From assembly GCF_024346585.1 (NCBI RefSeq), contig NZ_AP024523.1, positions 939,001-1,003,000 of the forward strand: a stretch of 64,000 nt of DNA. The letters run 5' to 3'. This DNA comes from Streptococcus toyakuensis (lineage in GTDB: Bacteria > Bacillota > Bacilli > Lactobacillales > Streptococcaceae). The position numbers and the translations under genes are program-made. Positions 55,491-64,000 of the stretch are shown here, in pieces. A model generated the notes under the pieces. It had not been told where the DNA came from and did no database searches. It saw only the letters and a program-made list of their open reading frames with translations. The stretch's first letter is position 1. The number at the start of each line of letters is the position of its first letter.

Positions 55491-55919
55491 CTAGCAGAGC
55501 TTGTTCAGCATATCAATGCGAACTTGGTGACGGCCAGCATCATAGTTGTGCTCAAGAAAGGTTTTGACTATTTCAACTGCTAAAATATCACCTGTAATTC
55601 CAGAACCAATTGTAATGATTGGAGTAGAATTGTGTCGAATAGTCATCATGGCAGAGTGTTCATCGGAAACAGCGGCGCAGATAATACCTTTAAACTTATT
55701 AGCAGGCATAAAAGAATGTCCAAACTTGTCAAAAAGAATAGCGCGAGCTTGCTTATATTTTCTAAACTCTGTAATAGCATTGACAGTAGAATAAACGAAA
55801 TCCTCAGAACCTTGTGTAGAGTTGAGATCAATTACTTCATAACCAGAATGAAGCAGATAGTGTTTGACGGTTTCTTTCAGTTGGAAACCATCTTGGTCAG
55901 TAGCTAAAATAACTTTCAT
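55491..55919 (-). CDS. Orphan LacA-like isomerase subunit
   Basis: A 142-aa LacA-type protein with MKVILATDQDGFQLKE at the N-terminus and AGRHQVRIDMLNKLC at the end, as in LacA. The middle differs strongly (RAILFDKFGHSFMPANKFKG against Lac[21 protein letters not shown]). It forms an operon with the orphan LacB-like gene under a near-consensus promoter. Expected to form the A/B complex of a second isomerase, with a possibly altered substrate site. Confidence 0.85.
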   Translation of the reverse strand: MKVILATDQDGFQLKETVKHYLLHSGYEVIDLNSTQGSEDFVYSTVNAITEFRKYKQARAILFDKFGHSFMPANKFKGIICAAVSDEHSAMMTIRHNSTPIITIGSGITGDILAVEIVKTFLEHNYDAGRHQVRIDMLNKLC

Positions 55920-56005
55920 AAGAACCTTCTTTCTTTAGCTATCCAAAAGCATGCAATGAAAGATCATTGTTGACGATATAGAAGATATATTATGTCTTCA
56001 AATAT

Positions 56006-56034
56006 AGTATAGTCCTTGTAAAATTATTTGTCAA
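56006..56034 (-). promoter_or_regulatory. Promoter of the orphan lacA/lacB pair
   Basis: On the minus strand TTGACA (56029-56034) and TATACT (56006-56011) are spaced by 17 bases: close to consensus, so high expression or tight repression is likely. No TGTTTGT-type operator was seen here. Confidence 0.8.
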
Positions 56035-56043
56035 GGATTCATA

Positions 56044-56079
56044 AAAACTAGCTGAAAAATTTTTTCTCCAGCTAGTTTT
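56044..56079 (-). terminator. Terminator of the Rrf2 gene
   Basis: AAAACTAGCTG pairs with CAGCTAGTTTT; it overlaps the stop codon of the Rrf2-family gene and precedes the orphan lac promoter. Confidence 0.8.
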
Positions 56080-56548
56080 GGCATTTATTGACCCAATTTC
56101 TGATATCGGTTAAATCATAGTTAATCTCAGATTGATGGGCTACCTGGCTGAGTGTAATAGAAGTCAGGGTTGCAACTAAAGTGTTTTCAATAATATCAAG
56201 AGAGTTGGTTACAACGCATCTTTTAGCCTTTTTACTTTCCTCGTTGCCTAAGAATTTTTTTAGAAGATTTTGACTTTCAAAGATTCGATTTTTTCCTTCT
56301 ATAGCTACAAATACATCGTAAAAGGTGATTTGGCTGAGGGGTTTAGAAAGAGCAACGCCTCCATTTTTCCCTCTAACGGATTTAACCAACCCTTCGTTGT
56401 CTAATAGTTTTATAATTTTTTTCAAATAAGAATCTGAAACTTCTAGCCGTTCACTCAAGGAAATTGTATTGATATACTTTCCTTCAGGTAGCTGATCTAA
56501 CATGAGTAAGACATAGACTGACTGTTCCCAACCTGATGACAATCGCAT
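56072..56548 (-). CDS. Rrf2-family transcription regulator
   Basis: A 158-aa protein. The start MRLSSGWEQSVYVLLMLDQ is chosen because GGAGG lies 7 bases upstream; the longer frame lacks a site. The winged helix includes ISLSERLEVSDSYLKKIIKL and the wing VKSVRGKNGGVALSKP, the family signature. Only one Cys (RCVVTNS) is present, so the iron-sulfur cluster of IscR/NsrR types is absent. It is divergent from an EamA exporter gene and probably controls it and itself. Confidence 0.88.
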   Translation of the reverse strand: MRLSSGWEQSVYVLLMLDQLPEGKYINTISLSERLEVSDSYLKKIIKLLDNEGLVKSVRGKNGGVALSKPLSQITFYDVFVAIEGKNRIFESQNLLKKFLGNEESKKAKRCVVTNSLDIIENTLVATLTSITLSQVAHQSEINYDLTDIRNWVNKCQN

Positions 56549-56569
56549 GTTTGTACCTCCATATAAAAA

Positions 56570-56582
56570 GATAATCATTATC
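56570..56582. promoter_or_regulatory. Candidate Rrf2 operator
   Basis: GATAAT-C-ATTATC is a perfect 13-base palindrome that lies at the probable transcription start of the Rrf2 gene, a typical autoregulatory position. Confidence 0.5.
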
Positions 56583-56592
56583 CACAATTACC

Positions 56593-56621
56593 AGTATAGC
56601 CTTTTTTTGTTTTTTTCTCAA
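56593..56621 (-). promoter_or_regulatory. Promoter of the Rrf2 gene
   Basis: Minus strand: TTGAGA (56616-56621) and TATACT (56593-56598) with 17-base spacing. Confidence 0.7.
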
Positions 56622-56668
56622 TACATAGGAGTTTAAAAAAATAATCTTGGAATTTTTTGATAAATCTC

Positions 56669-56696
56669 TTGACATTCATTTTTAAAAGAGTAGAAT
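56669..56696 (+). promoter_or_regulatory. Promoter of the exporter/methyltransferase cassette
   Basis: TTGACA (56669-56674) and TAGAAT (56691-56696) with 16-base spacing, 47 bases before the EamA start codon. Confidence 0.7.
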
Positions 56697-56743
56697 AAAA
56701 GACAAAAAATATCATCAATATCTTTTAAAAGAAGGGGAAATAA

Positions 56744-57658
56744 ATGAAACGAGGTTCAAATTTTATTTTTTTGATTTCTATATTACTTACCACACTTTTT
56801 ATGGGGTCGTCTTTTCCAACTGGGAAATATCTCATAGTAGTTGAAAAGACTCCTCCATTATTACTTGGAGGTGTTCGATTTATTATTGCTGGGTTAGTGA
56901 TGTTAGTATTATCGTTTTTATTTGGCAAGGGAGGGACTATCATCCCTAAAAGTCAAGGTAGTAAGATAAAGGGGTTTATATTGGTTGTGACTATCGGGAT
57001 TTTACAGACAGCTGGAACCATGGGATTTCTTAATCTTGCCCTAGCTCATGATGTATCATCATCGATGTCTTCCATTATCTTATTTACGAATCCTCTTTGG
57101 TTAGCTTTCTTAGCACATTTTTTGTTAAAAGATACATTGACTATTCAGAAGATAAGTGCATTAATATTAGGTGTGGCTGGAGTTGTTACTTGTATAGGAC
57201 TAGATGTATCTGCGTTTAGTTTAGGTGCTTTGTTTGCTTTACTTGGTTCATTTTGTTGGTCGGTCAATACAGTTGTCACCAAGAAAATTCCTTTTGATAA
57301 CGGTCCGTGGATATTTACAGCTTGGCAATTGTTATTAGGTGGGGTATTCCTTTACATATTCTCAATACCTGTGCATGAAAGTTATAACTTTCTAAATTTA
57401 GGATTTTGGGGCTGGGTTTGGTTTATATGGTTAATTATTCCTGCGTCTGTTGGTTCGTTTGGACTGTGGTTTTATAGTCTAGGACAAAGGGGAGCAACAG
57501 TAGCTAGCAGTTTCTTGTTTTTAGTTCCAGTATTTTCAACTATCTTTTCTATTATGGGCTTACATGAGCCGTTTACATTGAATTTAGTTCTTGGTGGTTC
57601 GATGGTTGTGTTAGCATTGGTATTAGTAAACTGGAAAGTCAAGGGAGAAGAGGAGTAG
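56744..57658 (+). CDS. EamA/DMT-family exporter
   Basis: A 304-aa membrane protein with about ten helices arranged as two EamA repeats. FMGSSFPTGKYLI near the N-terminus and GGVRFIIAGLVML fit the first repeat; a duplicated pattern runs from about residue 155 (LGALFALLGSFCWSVNTVVTKK). DMT proteins export amino acids, metabolites or drugs; substrate unknown. The ribosome site is GAAGGGG. Two methyltransferase genes follow directly (3-base gap), and an Rrf2 regulator is divergent. Confidence 0.9.
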   Translation: MKRGSNFIFLISILLTTLFMGSSFPTGKYLIVVEKTPPLLLGGVRFIIAGLVMLVLSFLFGKGGTIIPKSQGSKIKGFILVVTIGILQTAGTMGFLNLALAHDVSSSMSSIILFTNPLWLAFLAHFLLKDTLTIQKISALILGVAGVVTCIGLDVSAFSLGALFALLGSFCWSVNTVVTKKIPFDNGPWIFTAWQLLLGGVFLYIFSIPVHESYNFLNLGFWGWVWFIWLIIPASVGSFGLWFYSLGQRGATVASSFLFLVPVFSTIFSIMGLHEPFTLNLVLGGSMVVLALVLVNWKVKGEEE

Positions 57659-57661
57659 TTT

Positions 57662-58365
57662 ATGGAAGTTGGAAATGATATTGTTATTCAAAATGGAACA
57701 CAATGGAGTTTTGGTAATGGTGTAGCTCAACATTTTGATGAGCATGTTAGACAATCCATTCCTTTATATGATGAAGGACATGACCTTGTTTGTCATCTAA
57801 GCGATTTTTTATTCGTGACCATTCCTTATGTTATGAGCTAGGCTCTGCAACGGGTAATTTGATTGGTAAATTATACCAGCGTCACAAGTCTAAAAAAGAA
57901 GTTCGTTTTATCGGGATAGAAGAGATTCCAGAAATGAATCAGGTGGCACAATCAAAATTTCCTGAGCTTGAATTTATAACAAGCTCCGTGGAGGAAGCCA
58001 GGTTAGAACCCAGCGATTTAATTATTAGCTATTATTTCCTTCAGTTTATTCTCCCAGACAAGAGAATAAAGATTTTATCAAAAATACATGAATCGTTAGT
58101 TGAAGGTGGAGCGTTTATTCTATTTGAGAAAGAAATCATGACAGATCCGAAGGTAAATAAGTTGATAGTTTCCAATTATATTAAATTCAAGCAAGAACAT
58201 GGATTTAGTCCAGAAGAAATTCTATCTAAGCAATTGAGCTTGGAGGGAGTTATGATTAACCACACTCATGCTGAAAATAAAGAAATGTTAAAGAGTGCTG
58301 GATTTCATCATGTAGAAACGATAATGAGATATGGAGAGTTCAATGGATACATTTGTTTTAAATGA
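57662..58365 (+). pseudogene. SAM-dependent methyltransferase gene, frameshifted in a T tract
   Basis: Translation from ATG 57662 gives MEVGNDIVIQNGTQWSFGNG and continues to HDLVCHLSDF, then leaves frame at a run of six T residues (57805-57810) and stops near 57842. In the next frame the protein resumes as FIRDHSLCYELGSATGNLIGKLYQ and runs to 58365. One extra T would restore a single protein of about 234 aa with the SAM motif ELGSATGNL, similar in type to CmoA-like class I methyltransferases. Either a true mutation, a slippage switch or a sequencing error. It overlaps the next gene. Confidence 0.8.
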
Positions 58366-59065
58366 AGATAATCACAAGAAATGGGAAGAATTACACGCCC
58401 AATCATCAAAAACAGAGACACGCTTAGTTCCTAATGATGCAGTTCAAAAGATTTTTTCTTTGAGAAATCAAATTGTTACTCAAAACGATGAGTGTAGGGT
58501 ATTAGAAGTTGGTTGTGGTTTTGGAAGGAATCTTTACTATTTAATTGAAAATCATTATGCGGATACTTATTGTGGTGTAGATTTAACAAAAGAGGCCGCT
58601 GATAGTGCAAAACGATTATTGACTAAGTCATTTCCACAATTTAATTGTCATATAACACAGACAGATGTAGGTAAAGGTTTAGATTTTCCTGACAATCATT
58701 TCGATTCTATATTTGATATAATGTCTGCGATTACATTTATAGTGGATGAAAAAGATAGACAGAACTATTTTTCAGAGGTGAAAAGGATGTTGAAAACAGG
58801 AGGAATGTATTATTTTTATTGTCCACGGAAAGATGGAATTTTCCGAGATGCAATTCCTGATAATTCTTTACTAGAAAAAGGTTACATACGTAGAAAACTA
58901 GATTCAATGTTAGAAAGAGTTTATACAGAAAGTGAGTTAATTGAATTATTGGCTCCTATGCGTCTTGTAAAATTAGAAATCGGTTCAAAACATACTAGAG
59001 CTTTTGGTGATGAGTTGTTTATTAGGAATAATGGATTTTGGTTTGGAGCTTTCAAAAAAATATAG
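58343..59065 (+). CDS. Class I SAM-dependent methyltransferase
   Basis: A 240-aa methyltransferase. ATG 58343 has GGAG eight bases upstream; ATG 58331, four codons earlier, is possible. The SAM motif is VLEVGCGFGRNLYYL, then YCGVDLTKEA, and the acidic DNHFDSIFDIMSAITF, of UbiE/TehB-like type. The substrate is unknown. The start lies inside the upstream methyltransferase gene, so the two are coupled. The pair plus exporter suggests modification and export of a small compound. Confidence 0.85.
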   Translation: MDTFVLNEDNHKKWEELHAQSSKTETRLVPNDAVQKIFSLRNQIVTQNDECRVLEVGCGFGRNLYYLIENHYADTYCGVDLTKEAADSAKRLLTKSFPQFNCHITQTDVGKGLDFPDNHFDSIFDIMSAITFIVDEKDRQNYFSEVKRMLKTGGMYYFYCPRKDGIFRDAIPDNSLLEKGYIRRKLDSMLERVYTESELIELLAPMRLVKLEIGSKHTRAFGDELFIRNNGFWFGAFKKI

Positions 59066-59191
59066 AGTTATTAGTACACTTGTTTTTGACTTGAGAGGAA
59101 ATTTTCTGCACTATAAACACTTATTTTCTAATTTTGTTTACAGTTTTATTTTTTGATAAAAATATGCTCAAATAAAGTAAAAAAAGTTTCA

Positions 59192-59228
59192 TGTAAAGGT
59201 TTACAAAATAACTTACTTGTGCTATACT
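59192..59228 (+). promoter_or_regulatory. lacTFEG promoter overlapped by a candidate cre site
   Basis: TTTACA (59200-59205) and TATACT (59223-59228), 17-base spacing, TGC extension. The palindrome TGTAAAGGTTTACA (59192-59205) fits the cre consensus with one mismatch (C to G at the centre) and covers the -35 box. Confidence 0.72.
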
Positions 59229-59246
59229 TAAATCACAAGTTAATAC

Positions 59247-59283
59247 AAGGTGAGTGTTACTAAGTAATATTAGGCATGATCAC
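59247..59283 (+). promoter_or_regulatory. Ribonucleic antiterminator (RAT) of the lacT leader
   Basis: GGTGAGTGTTACTAAGTAAT followed by ATTAGGCATGATC resembles RAT targets of BglG/LicT-type antiterminators. Its 3' end (CATGATCAC) is also the 5' arm of the following terminator, so the two structures exclude each other. LacT bound to RAT would let transcription through. Confidence 0.75.
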
Positions 59284-59333
59284 AGGTGAATTAGAAATCG
59301 GCTGATTTTCTAGTTCATTTGTGGTCATTTTTT
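59276..59333 (+). terminator. Leader terminator controlled by LacT
   Basis: ATGATCACaggTGAA pairs with TTCAttTGTGGTCAT, with an inner stem of TAGAAAA/TTTTCTA type, followed by T6. It lies 38 bases before lacT. With the promoter and RAT it fills most of the 59066-59370 gap; 59066-59190 is A/T-rich and holds nothing I recognise. Confidence 0.85.
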
Positions 59334-59370
59334 GTACTCATATACCTTTAAGATGTAAAAGGAGGTTGAC

Positions 59371-60207
59371 ATGTATCGCATTCTAAATCCAATGAATCAC
59401 AATGTCTCGCTTGTCAGAAATGATAAAGGAGAAGAAGTGATTGTGATCGGTAAGGGGATTGCATTTGGAAAGAAGAAGGGGGATTTGATTGCTGAACATC
59501 AGGTTGAGAAAATCTTTCGGATGAAGACTGAAGAGTCAAGAGAAAACTTTATGGCTCTCCTCAAAGATGTTCCGCTTGATTTTATCACAGTGACCTATGA
59601 AATCATTGATAAGCTATCAAAGAAATATCATTATCCGATTCAAGAGTATCTCTACGTAACCTTGACAGATCATATTTACTGTTCTTACCAAGCTCTAGCA
59701 CAAGGAAGGTACAAGGATAGTAATCTGCCAGATATTTCCACTAAGTATCCTGTCGCTTTTCAAATCGCAAATGAAGCATTTGAAATTTACCGCCAGAAGC
59801 TAGCAGATCATTTTCCTGAGGACGAAATTATTCGAATTGCTTATCATTTCATCAATGCCGAAGGCGAGAATGAAGTGGAACTTGTGGAGTCGATTGATAA
59901 GAGGAAAGAAATTCTCAGGAATGTTGAGGAAGTTCTAAAGGAATATGCAATTCAACGAACCAAAGAGAATAACCATTTCTATGATCGCTTTATGATTCAT
60001 CTGAATTATTTCTTGGATTATTTGGATAGATCTAGAGATGATAACCAATCTCTTCTTGATATGGAAGATCATATTAAACAATCCTATCCAAAAGCGTTCG
60101 AGATTGGATCCAAGATCTATGATGTGATTACGCAACATACGGGTCTTGATTTGTATAAAAGTGAACGAGTTTATCTAGTTCTACATATCCAACGTTTATT
60201 GTCATAA
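59371..60207 (+). CDS. lacT: Transcription antiterminator LacT (BglG family)
   Basis: A 278-aa antiterminator. The RNA-binding CAT domain covers residues 1-55 ([32 protein letters not shown]). PRD1 has His in LTDHIYCSY and [14 protein letters not shown]2 has His in RFMIHLNYF and VLHIQRLL, so all four phosphorylation sites are present. It binds the RAT in its own leader and is set by PTS phosphorylation. Strong ribosome site AAAGGAGG. It is the first gene of lacTFEG. Confidence 0.95.
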   Translation: MYRILNPMNHNVSLVRNDKGEEVIVIGKGIAFGKKKGDLIAEHQVEKIFRMKTEESRENFMALLKDVPLDFITVTYEIIDKLSKKYHYPIQEYLYVTLTDHIYCSYQALAQGRYKDSNLPDISTKYPVAFQIANEAFEIYRQKLADHFPEDEIIRIAYHFINAEGENEVELVESIDKRKEILRNVEEVLKEYAIQRTKENNHFYDRFMIHLNYFLDYLDRSRDDNQSLLDMEDHIKQSYPKAFEIGSKIYDVITQHTGLDLYKSERVYLVLHIQRLLS

Positions 60208-60241
60208 AAATTTATTTAAACTATATAAGGAGAATTCTATC

Positions 60242-60559
60242 ATGAATAGAGAAGAAGTAACATTGTTAGGTTTTGAAATTGTAGCCTATGCTGGCGATGC
60301 TCGTTCAAAATTATTGGAAGCCTTGAAAGCTGCTGAAGCTGGCGATTTTGCGAAAGCGGACGCTCTGGTAGAGGAAGCTGGTAGCTGTATTGCAGAGGCT
60401 CACCACGCGCAAACAAGTCTATTGACTAAGGAAGCTTCTGGTGAGGATTTAGCGTATAGTGTGACCATGATGCACGGTCAAGACCATTTGATGACAACCA
60501 TCTTGTTAAAAGATTTGATGCACCACTTAATCGAACTTTATAAGAGAGGAGTTAAATAA
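60242..60559 (+). CDS. lacF: Lactose PTS IIA component
   Basis: A 105-aa lactose/cellobiose-type IIA. The helical protein ([20 protein letters not shown]) has the phosphorylated His in [12 protein letters not shown] and a second conserved MMHGQDHLM. It passes phosphate from HPr to LacE. Its stop overlaps the lacE start by one base. Confidence 0.97.
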   Translation: MNREEVTLLGFEIVAYAGDARSKLLEALKAAEAGDFAKADALVEEAGSCIAEAHHAQTSLLTKEASGEDLAYSVTMMHGQDHLMTTILLKDLMHHLIELYKRGVK

Positions 60560-62250
60560 TGAACAAACTCATTGCATTTATTGAGAAAGGAAAACCTTTC
60601 TTTGAGAAACTATCTCGTAATATCTATCTTCGTGCTATTCGTGATGGTTTTATTGCTGGTATGCCTGTTATTCTCTTCTCAAGTATCTTTATCTTGATTG
60701 CTTTTGTACCAAACTCATGGGGCTTTAAATGGTCTGATGAAGTTGTAGCTTTTCTGATGAAACCTTACAGCTATTCAATGGGAATTCTGGCTCTCTTGGT
60801 AGCTGGTACAACTGCCAAGTCATTGACGGACTCAGTTAACCGTAGCATGGAAAAAACCAACCAAATCAACTATATGTCAACACTGTTGGCAGCGATTGTC
60901 GGTTTGTTGATGTTGGCGGCTGACCCAATTGCAGGTGGTTTTGCAACAGATTTCCTTGGAACAAAAGGTTTGCTTTCAGCCTTTCTTGCTGCCTTTGTTA
61001 CCGTAGCTATCTATAAGGTCTGTGTTAAGAACAACGTTACCATTCGTATGCCTGACGAAGTTCCACCAAATATCTCACAAGTCTTTAAAGATGTGATTCC
61101 ATTCACTCTATCTGTTGTTTCTCTTTATGCTCTTGATTTACTAGCTCGTCATTTTGTTGGTGCAAGCGTAGCAGAATCAATCGGTAAATTCTTTGCACCA
61201 TTATTCTCTGCTGCTGATGGTTATCTAGGTATTACGATTATCTTTGGTGCATTTGCCTTCTTCTGGTTTGTTGGTATCCATGGTCCATCTATTGTTGAAC
61301 CTGCTATCGCAGCAATTACCTATGCCAATGCCGAAGTCAACTTGAACCTTCTCCAACAAGGTATGCACGCTGACAAGATTCTTACTTCTGGTACACAAAT
61401 GTTTATCGTTACCATGGGTGGTACTGGTGCGACACTGGTTGTTCCATTCATGTTCATGTGGTTAACAAAATCAAAACGTAACCGTGCAATCGGTCGTGCT
61501 TCAGTAGTCCCAACATTCTTTGGTGTAAATGAACCAATCTTGTTTGGTGCACCACTTGTATTAAACCCAATCTTCTTCATTCCATTTATCTTTGCTCCAA
61601 TCGCAAACGTTTGGATCTTCAAATTCTTTATTGAAACACTTGGAATGAACTCATTTACTGCTAATCTACCATGGACAACTCCAGCTCCACTAGGTCTAGT
61701 TCTTGGTACCAACTTCCAAGTTCTATCATTCATTCTTGCTGCCCTTCTAATTGTGGTTGACGTAGTTATTTACTATCCATTCCTTAAAGTCTATGATGAA
61801 CAAATTCTTGAAGAAGAACGTTCAGGTAAGTCTAATGATGAATTGAAAGAAAAAGTTGCTGCAAACTTCAACACTGCAAAAGCAGATGCTATTCTTGAAA
61901 AAGCAGGTGTAGAAGCAGCTCAAAATACAATTACAAAGGAAACAAATGTCTTGGTTCTTTGTGCAGGTGGAGGGACAAGTGGACTTCTTGCGAATGCTTT
62001 GAATAAGGCAGCTGCAGAATACAATGTTCCTGTGAAAGCAGCAGCAGGTGGCTATGGTGCTCACCGTGAAATGTTGCCAGAGTTTGATCTTGTTATCCTT
62101 GCTCCTCAAGTGGCTTCAAACTTTGAAGATATGAAAGCAGAAACCGATAAACTCGGTATTAAACTTGCCAAGACAGAAGGCGCTCAATACATCAAATTAA
62201 CCCGTGATGGAAAAGGTGCTCTTGCATTTGTACAAGCTCAATTCGATTAA
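60559..62250 (+). CDS. lacE: Lactose PTS IICB component
   Basis: A 563-aa fusion: the IIC membrane part (about 1-410, some ten helices; [18 protein letters not shown] and [14 protein letters not shown] are family motifs), a linker, and a IIB domain (about 460-563) with phosphocysteine in [14 protein letters not shown]. It imports lactose as lactose-6-phosphate. The length matches known LacE. A 214-base structured gap separates it from lacG. Confidence 0.97.
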   Translation: MNKLIAFIEKGKPFFEKLSRNIYLRAIRDGFIAGMPVILFSSIFILIAFVPNSWGFKWSDEVVAFLMKPYSYSMGILALLVAGTTAKSLTDSVNRSMEKTNQINYMSTLLAAIVGLLMLAADPIAGGFATDFLGTKGLLSAFLAAFVTVAIYKVCVKNNVTIRMPDEVPPNISQVFKDVIPFTLSVVSLYALDLLARHFVGASVAESIGKFFAPLFSAADGYLGITIIFGAFAFFWFVGIHGPSIVEPAIAAITYANAEVNLNLLQQGMHADKILTSGTQMFIVTMGGTGATLVVPFMFMWLTKSKRNRAIGRASVVPTFFGVNEPILFGAPLVLNPIFFIPFIFAPIANVWIFKFFIETLGMNSFTANLPWTTPAPLGLVLGTNFQVLSFILAALLIVVDVVIYYPFLKVYDEQILEEERSGKSNDELKEKVAANFNTAKADAILEKAGVEAAQNTITKETNVLVLCAGGGTSGLLANALNKAAAEYNVPVKAAAGGYGAHREMLPEFDLVILAPQVASNFEDMKAETDKLGIKLAKTEGAQYIKLTRDGKGALAFVQAQFD

Positions 62251-62255
62251 CGATA

Positions 62256-62351
62256 GGGACTGTGAAACAGTCTCCTCTCGTTACGGAAATCGCTATGGCG
62301 GATTTCCTAATCGCCTTGTTAATTCGTCGGTAAAAAGATATCGTTTTTACC
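62256..62351 (+). other. Structured RNA region between lacE and lacG
   Basis: Three hairpins are visible in a row: GGGACTG/CAGTCTC (62256-62274), GGAAATC/GATTTCC (62285-62307) and GGTAAAAA/TTTTTACC (62329-62351). None is followed by a long T-run. They may be RNA-processing or stabilising structures for the lacTFE part of the transcript. Confidence 0.55.
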
Positions 62352-62385
62352 TCCTCATGTCACAATTTGGTGACTCGGTACAAGA

Positions 62386-62436
62386 AGTGAGATGGAGAAG
62401 GATGGCTCACTGACTCCTCTCCTCTCACTTTTACTT
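62386..62436 (+). terminator. Terminator-like hairpin before lacG
   Basis: AGTGAGA-t-GGAGA-a-GGA (62386-62402) pairs with TCC-TCTCC-TCTCACT (62415-62429), a 15-pair stem with two one-base bulges, followed by a T-rich tail. It stands 29 bases before lacG, suggesting partial termination that lowers lacG relative to lacFE, or a second point of control. Confidence 0.65.
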
Positions 62437-62455
62437 TATTTAAATCATGAAATAG

Positions 62456-63871
<1,416 letters not shown>

Positions 63872-63912
63872 TAGAATGAGTAATTAGATATAGAATTCTA
63901 GTGAGGCAAAAG

Positions 63913-64000
63913 ATGTTCAAAGATTTTATCCAATCAATTTATGAAAAAGTTTATATTATCAATTTTGATAAATGTTCTCAAATACCTCGTTTGACTAATG
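63913..64000 (+). CDS. Start of an unidentified ORF (cut by the window end)
   Basis: An open frame from ATG 63913 with a GAGG ribosome site 8 bases ahead runs to the window edge (29 codons: MFKDFIQSIYEKVYIINFDK and on). No domain can be named. It is probably the next gene after lacG. Confidence 0.4.
   Translation, partial: MFKDFIQSIYEKVYIINFDKCSQIPRLTN

Noticed and set aside
62204..62413. Plus-strand ORF in the lacE-lacG gap
   Set aside because: It starts inside lacE in another frame, has no ribosome site, and runs through hairpins.

Overview
The window comes from a Mitis-group Streptococcus chromosome (S. mitis, S. oralis, S. infantis or a close relative of S. pneumoniae). This rests on gene content and protein sequences that I recognise as near-pneumococcal (ObgE, GyrA, DnaE with a TTG start, Ldh, LepA, LacG), two BOX repeat elements carrying the boxA core used for BOX-PCR, a YSIRK/LPXTG surface protein, class A sortase next to gyrA, and many extended -10 promoters of the TGnTATAAT type. 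No rRNA, tRNA or CRISPR array was seen.

Layout. 1-2.7 kb: end of a glycolipid-type glycosyltransferase gene, two small membrane-protein genes, obgE and a small hypothetical gene. 2.75-6.0 kb, minus strand: an ArgR-family regulator, a decayed copy of the 3' end of pepX, and intact pepX. 6.1-20.9 kb: one gene for a giant (about 4,895 aa) cell-wall-anchored fibrillar adhesin with GEVED, CshA-like and about twelve Muc_B2-like repeat units. Its promoter has a run of ten G residues between the -35 and -10 boxes, which suggests phase-variable expression. 21.0-26.9 kb: dnaE, pfkA, pyk. 26.9-27.0 kb: remnant of a tyrosine integrase. 27.1-33.9 kb: ldh (minus), gyrA-srtA, a formate/nitrite-type channel and an O-acetylhomoserine sulfhydrylase. 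The gyrA gene codes for Tyr at residue 81, a known fluoroquinolone-resistance substitution. 34.0-37.9 kb: a DUF2130 protein followed by a vestige and three tandem mosaic membrane proteins I cannot assign. 37.9-47.6 kb: housekeeping genes truB, udk, xseA-xseB-ispA-tlyA-argR-recN-phosphatase and lepA.

47.7-64 kb is a lactose/galactose region. A galactitol-type PTS (gatABC), lacX and lacABCD import galactose and break it down by the tagatose-6-phosphate pathway. lacTFEG encodes the antiterminator, the lactose PTS and 6-phospho-beta-galactosidase; cleavage of lactose-6-P gives galactose-6-P, which feeds LacAB. Candidate cre sites, TGTTTGT-type operators and a ribonucleic antiterminator/terminator can all be read in the leaders. 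Between the two lac operons lie an orphan, divergent lacA/lacB pair on the minus strand and an accessory cassette: an Rrf2 regulator, an EamA/DMT exporter and two SAM-methyltransferase genes, the first broken by a one-base frameshift in a T tract. No lacR gene lies in the window.

Points most worth a second look: the poly-G promoter of the giant adhesin, GyrA Ser81Tyr, the mosaic tandem membrane-protein array at 35.3-37.9 kb, the Rrf2/exporter/methyltransferase cassette, the partial pepX duplication, the integrase scar and the terminator-like hairpin between lacE and lacG.
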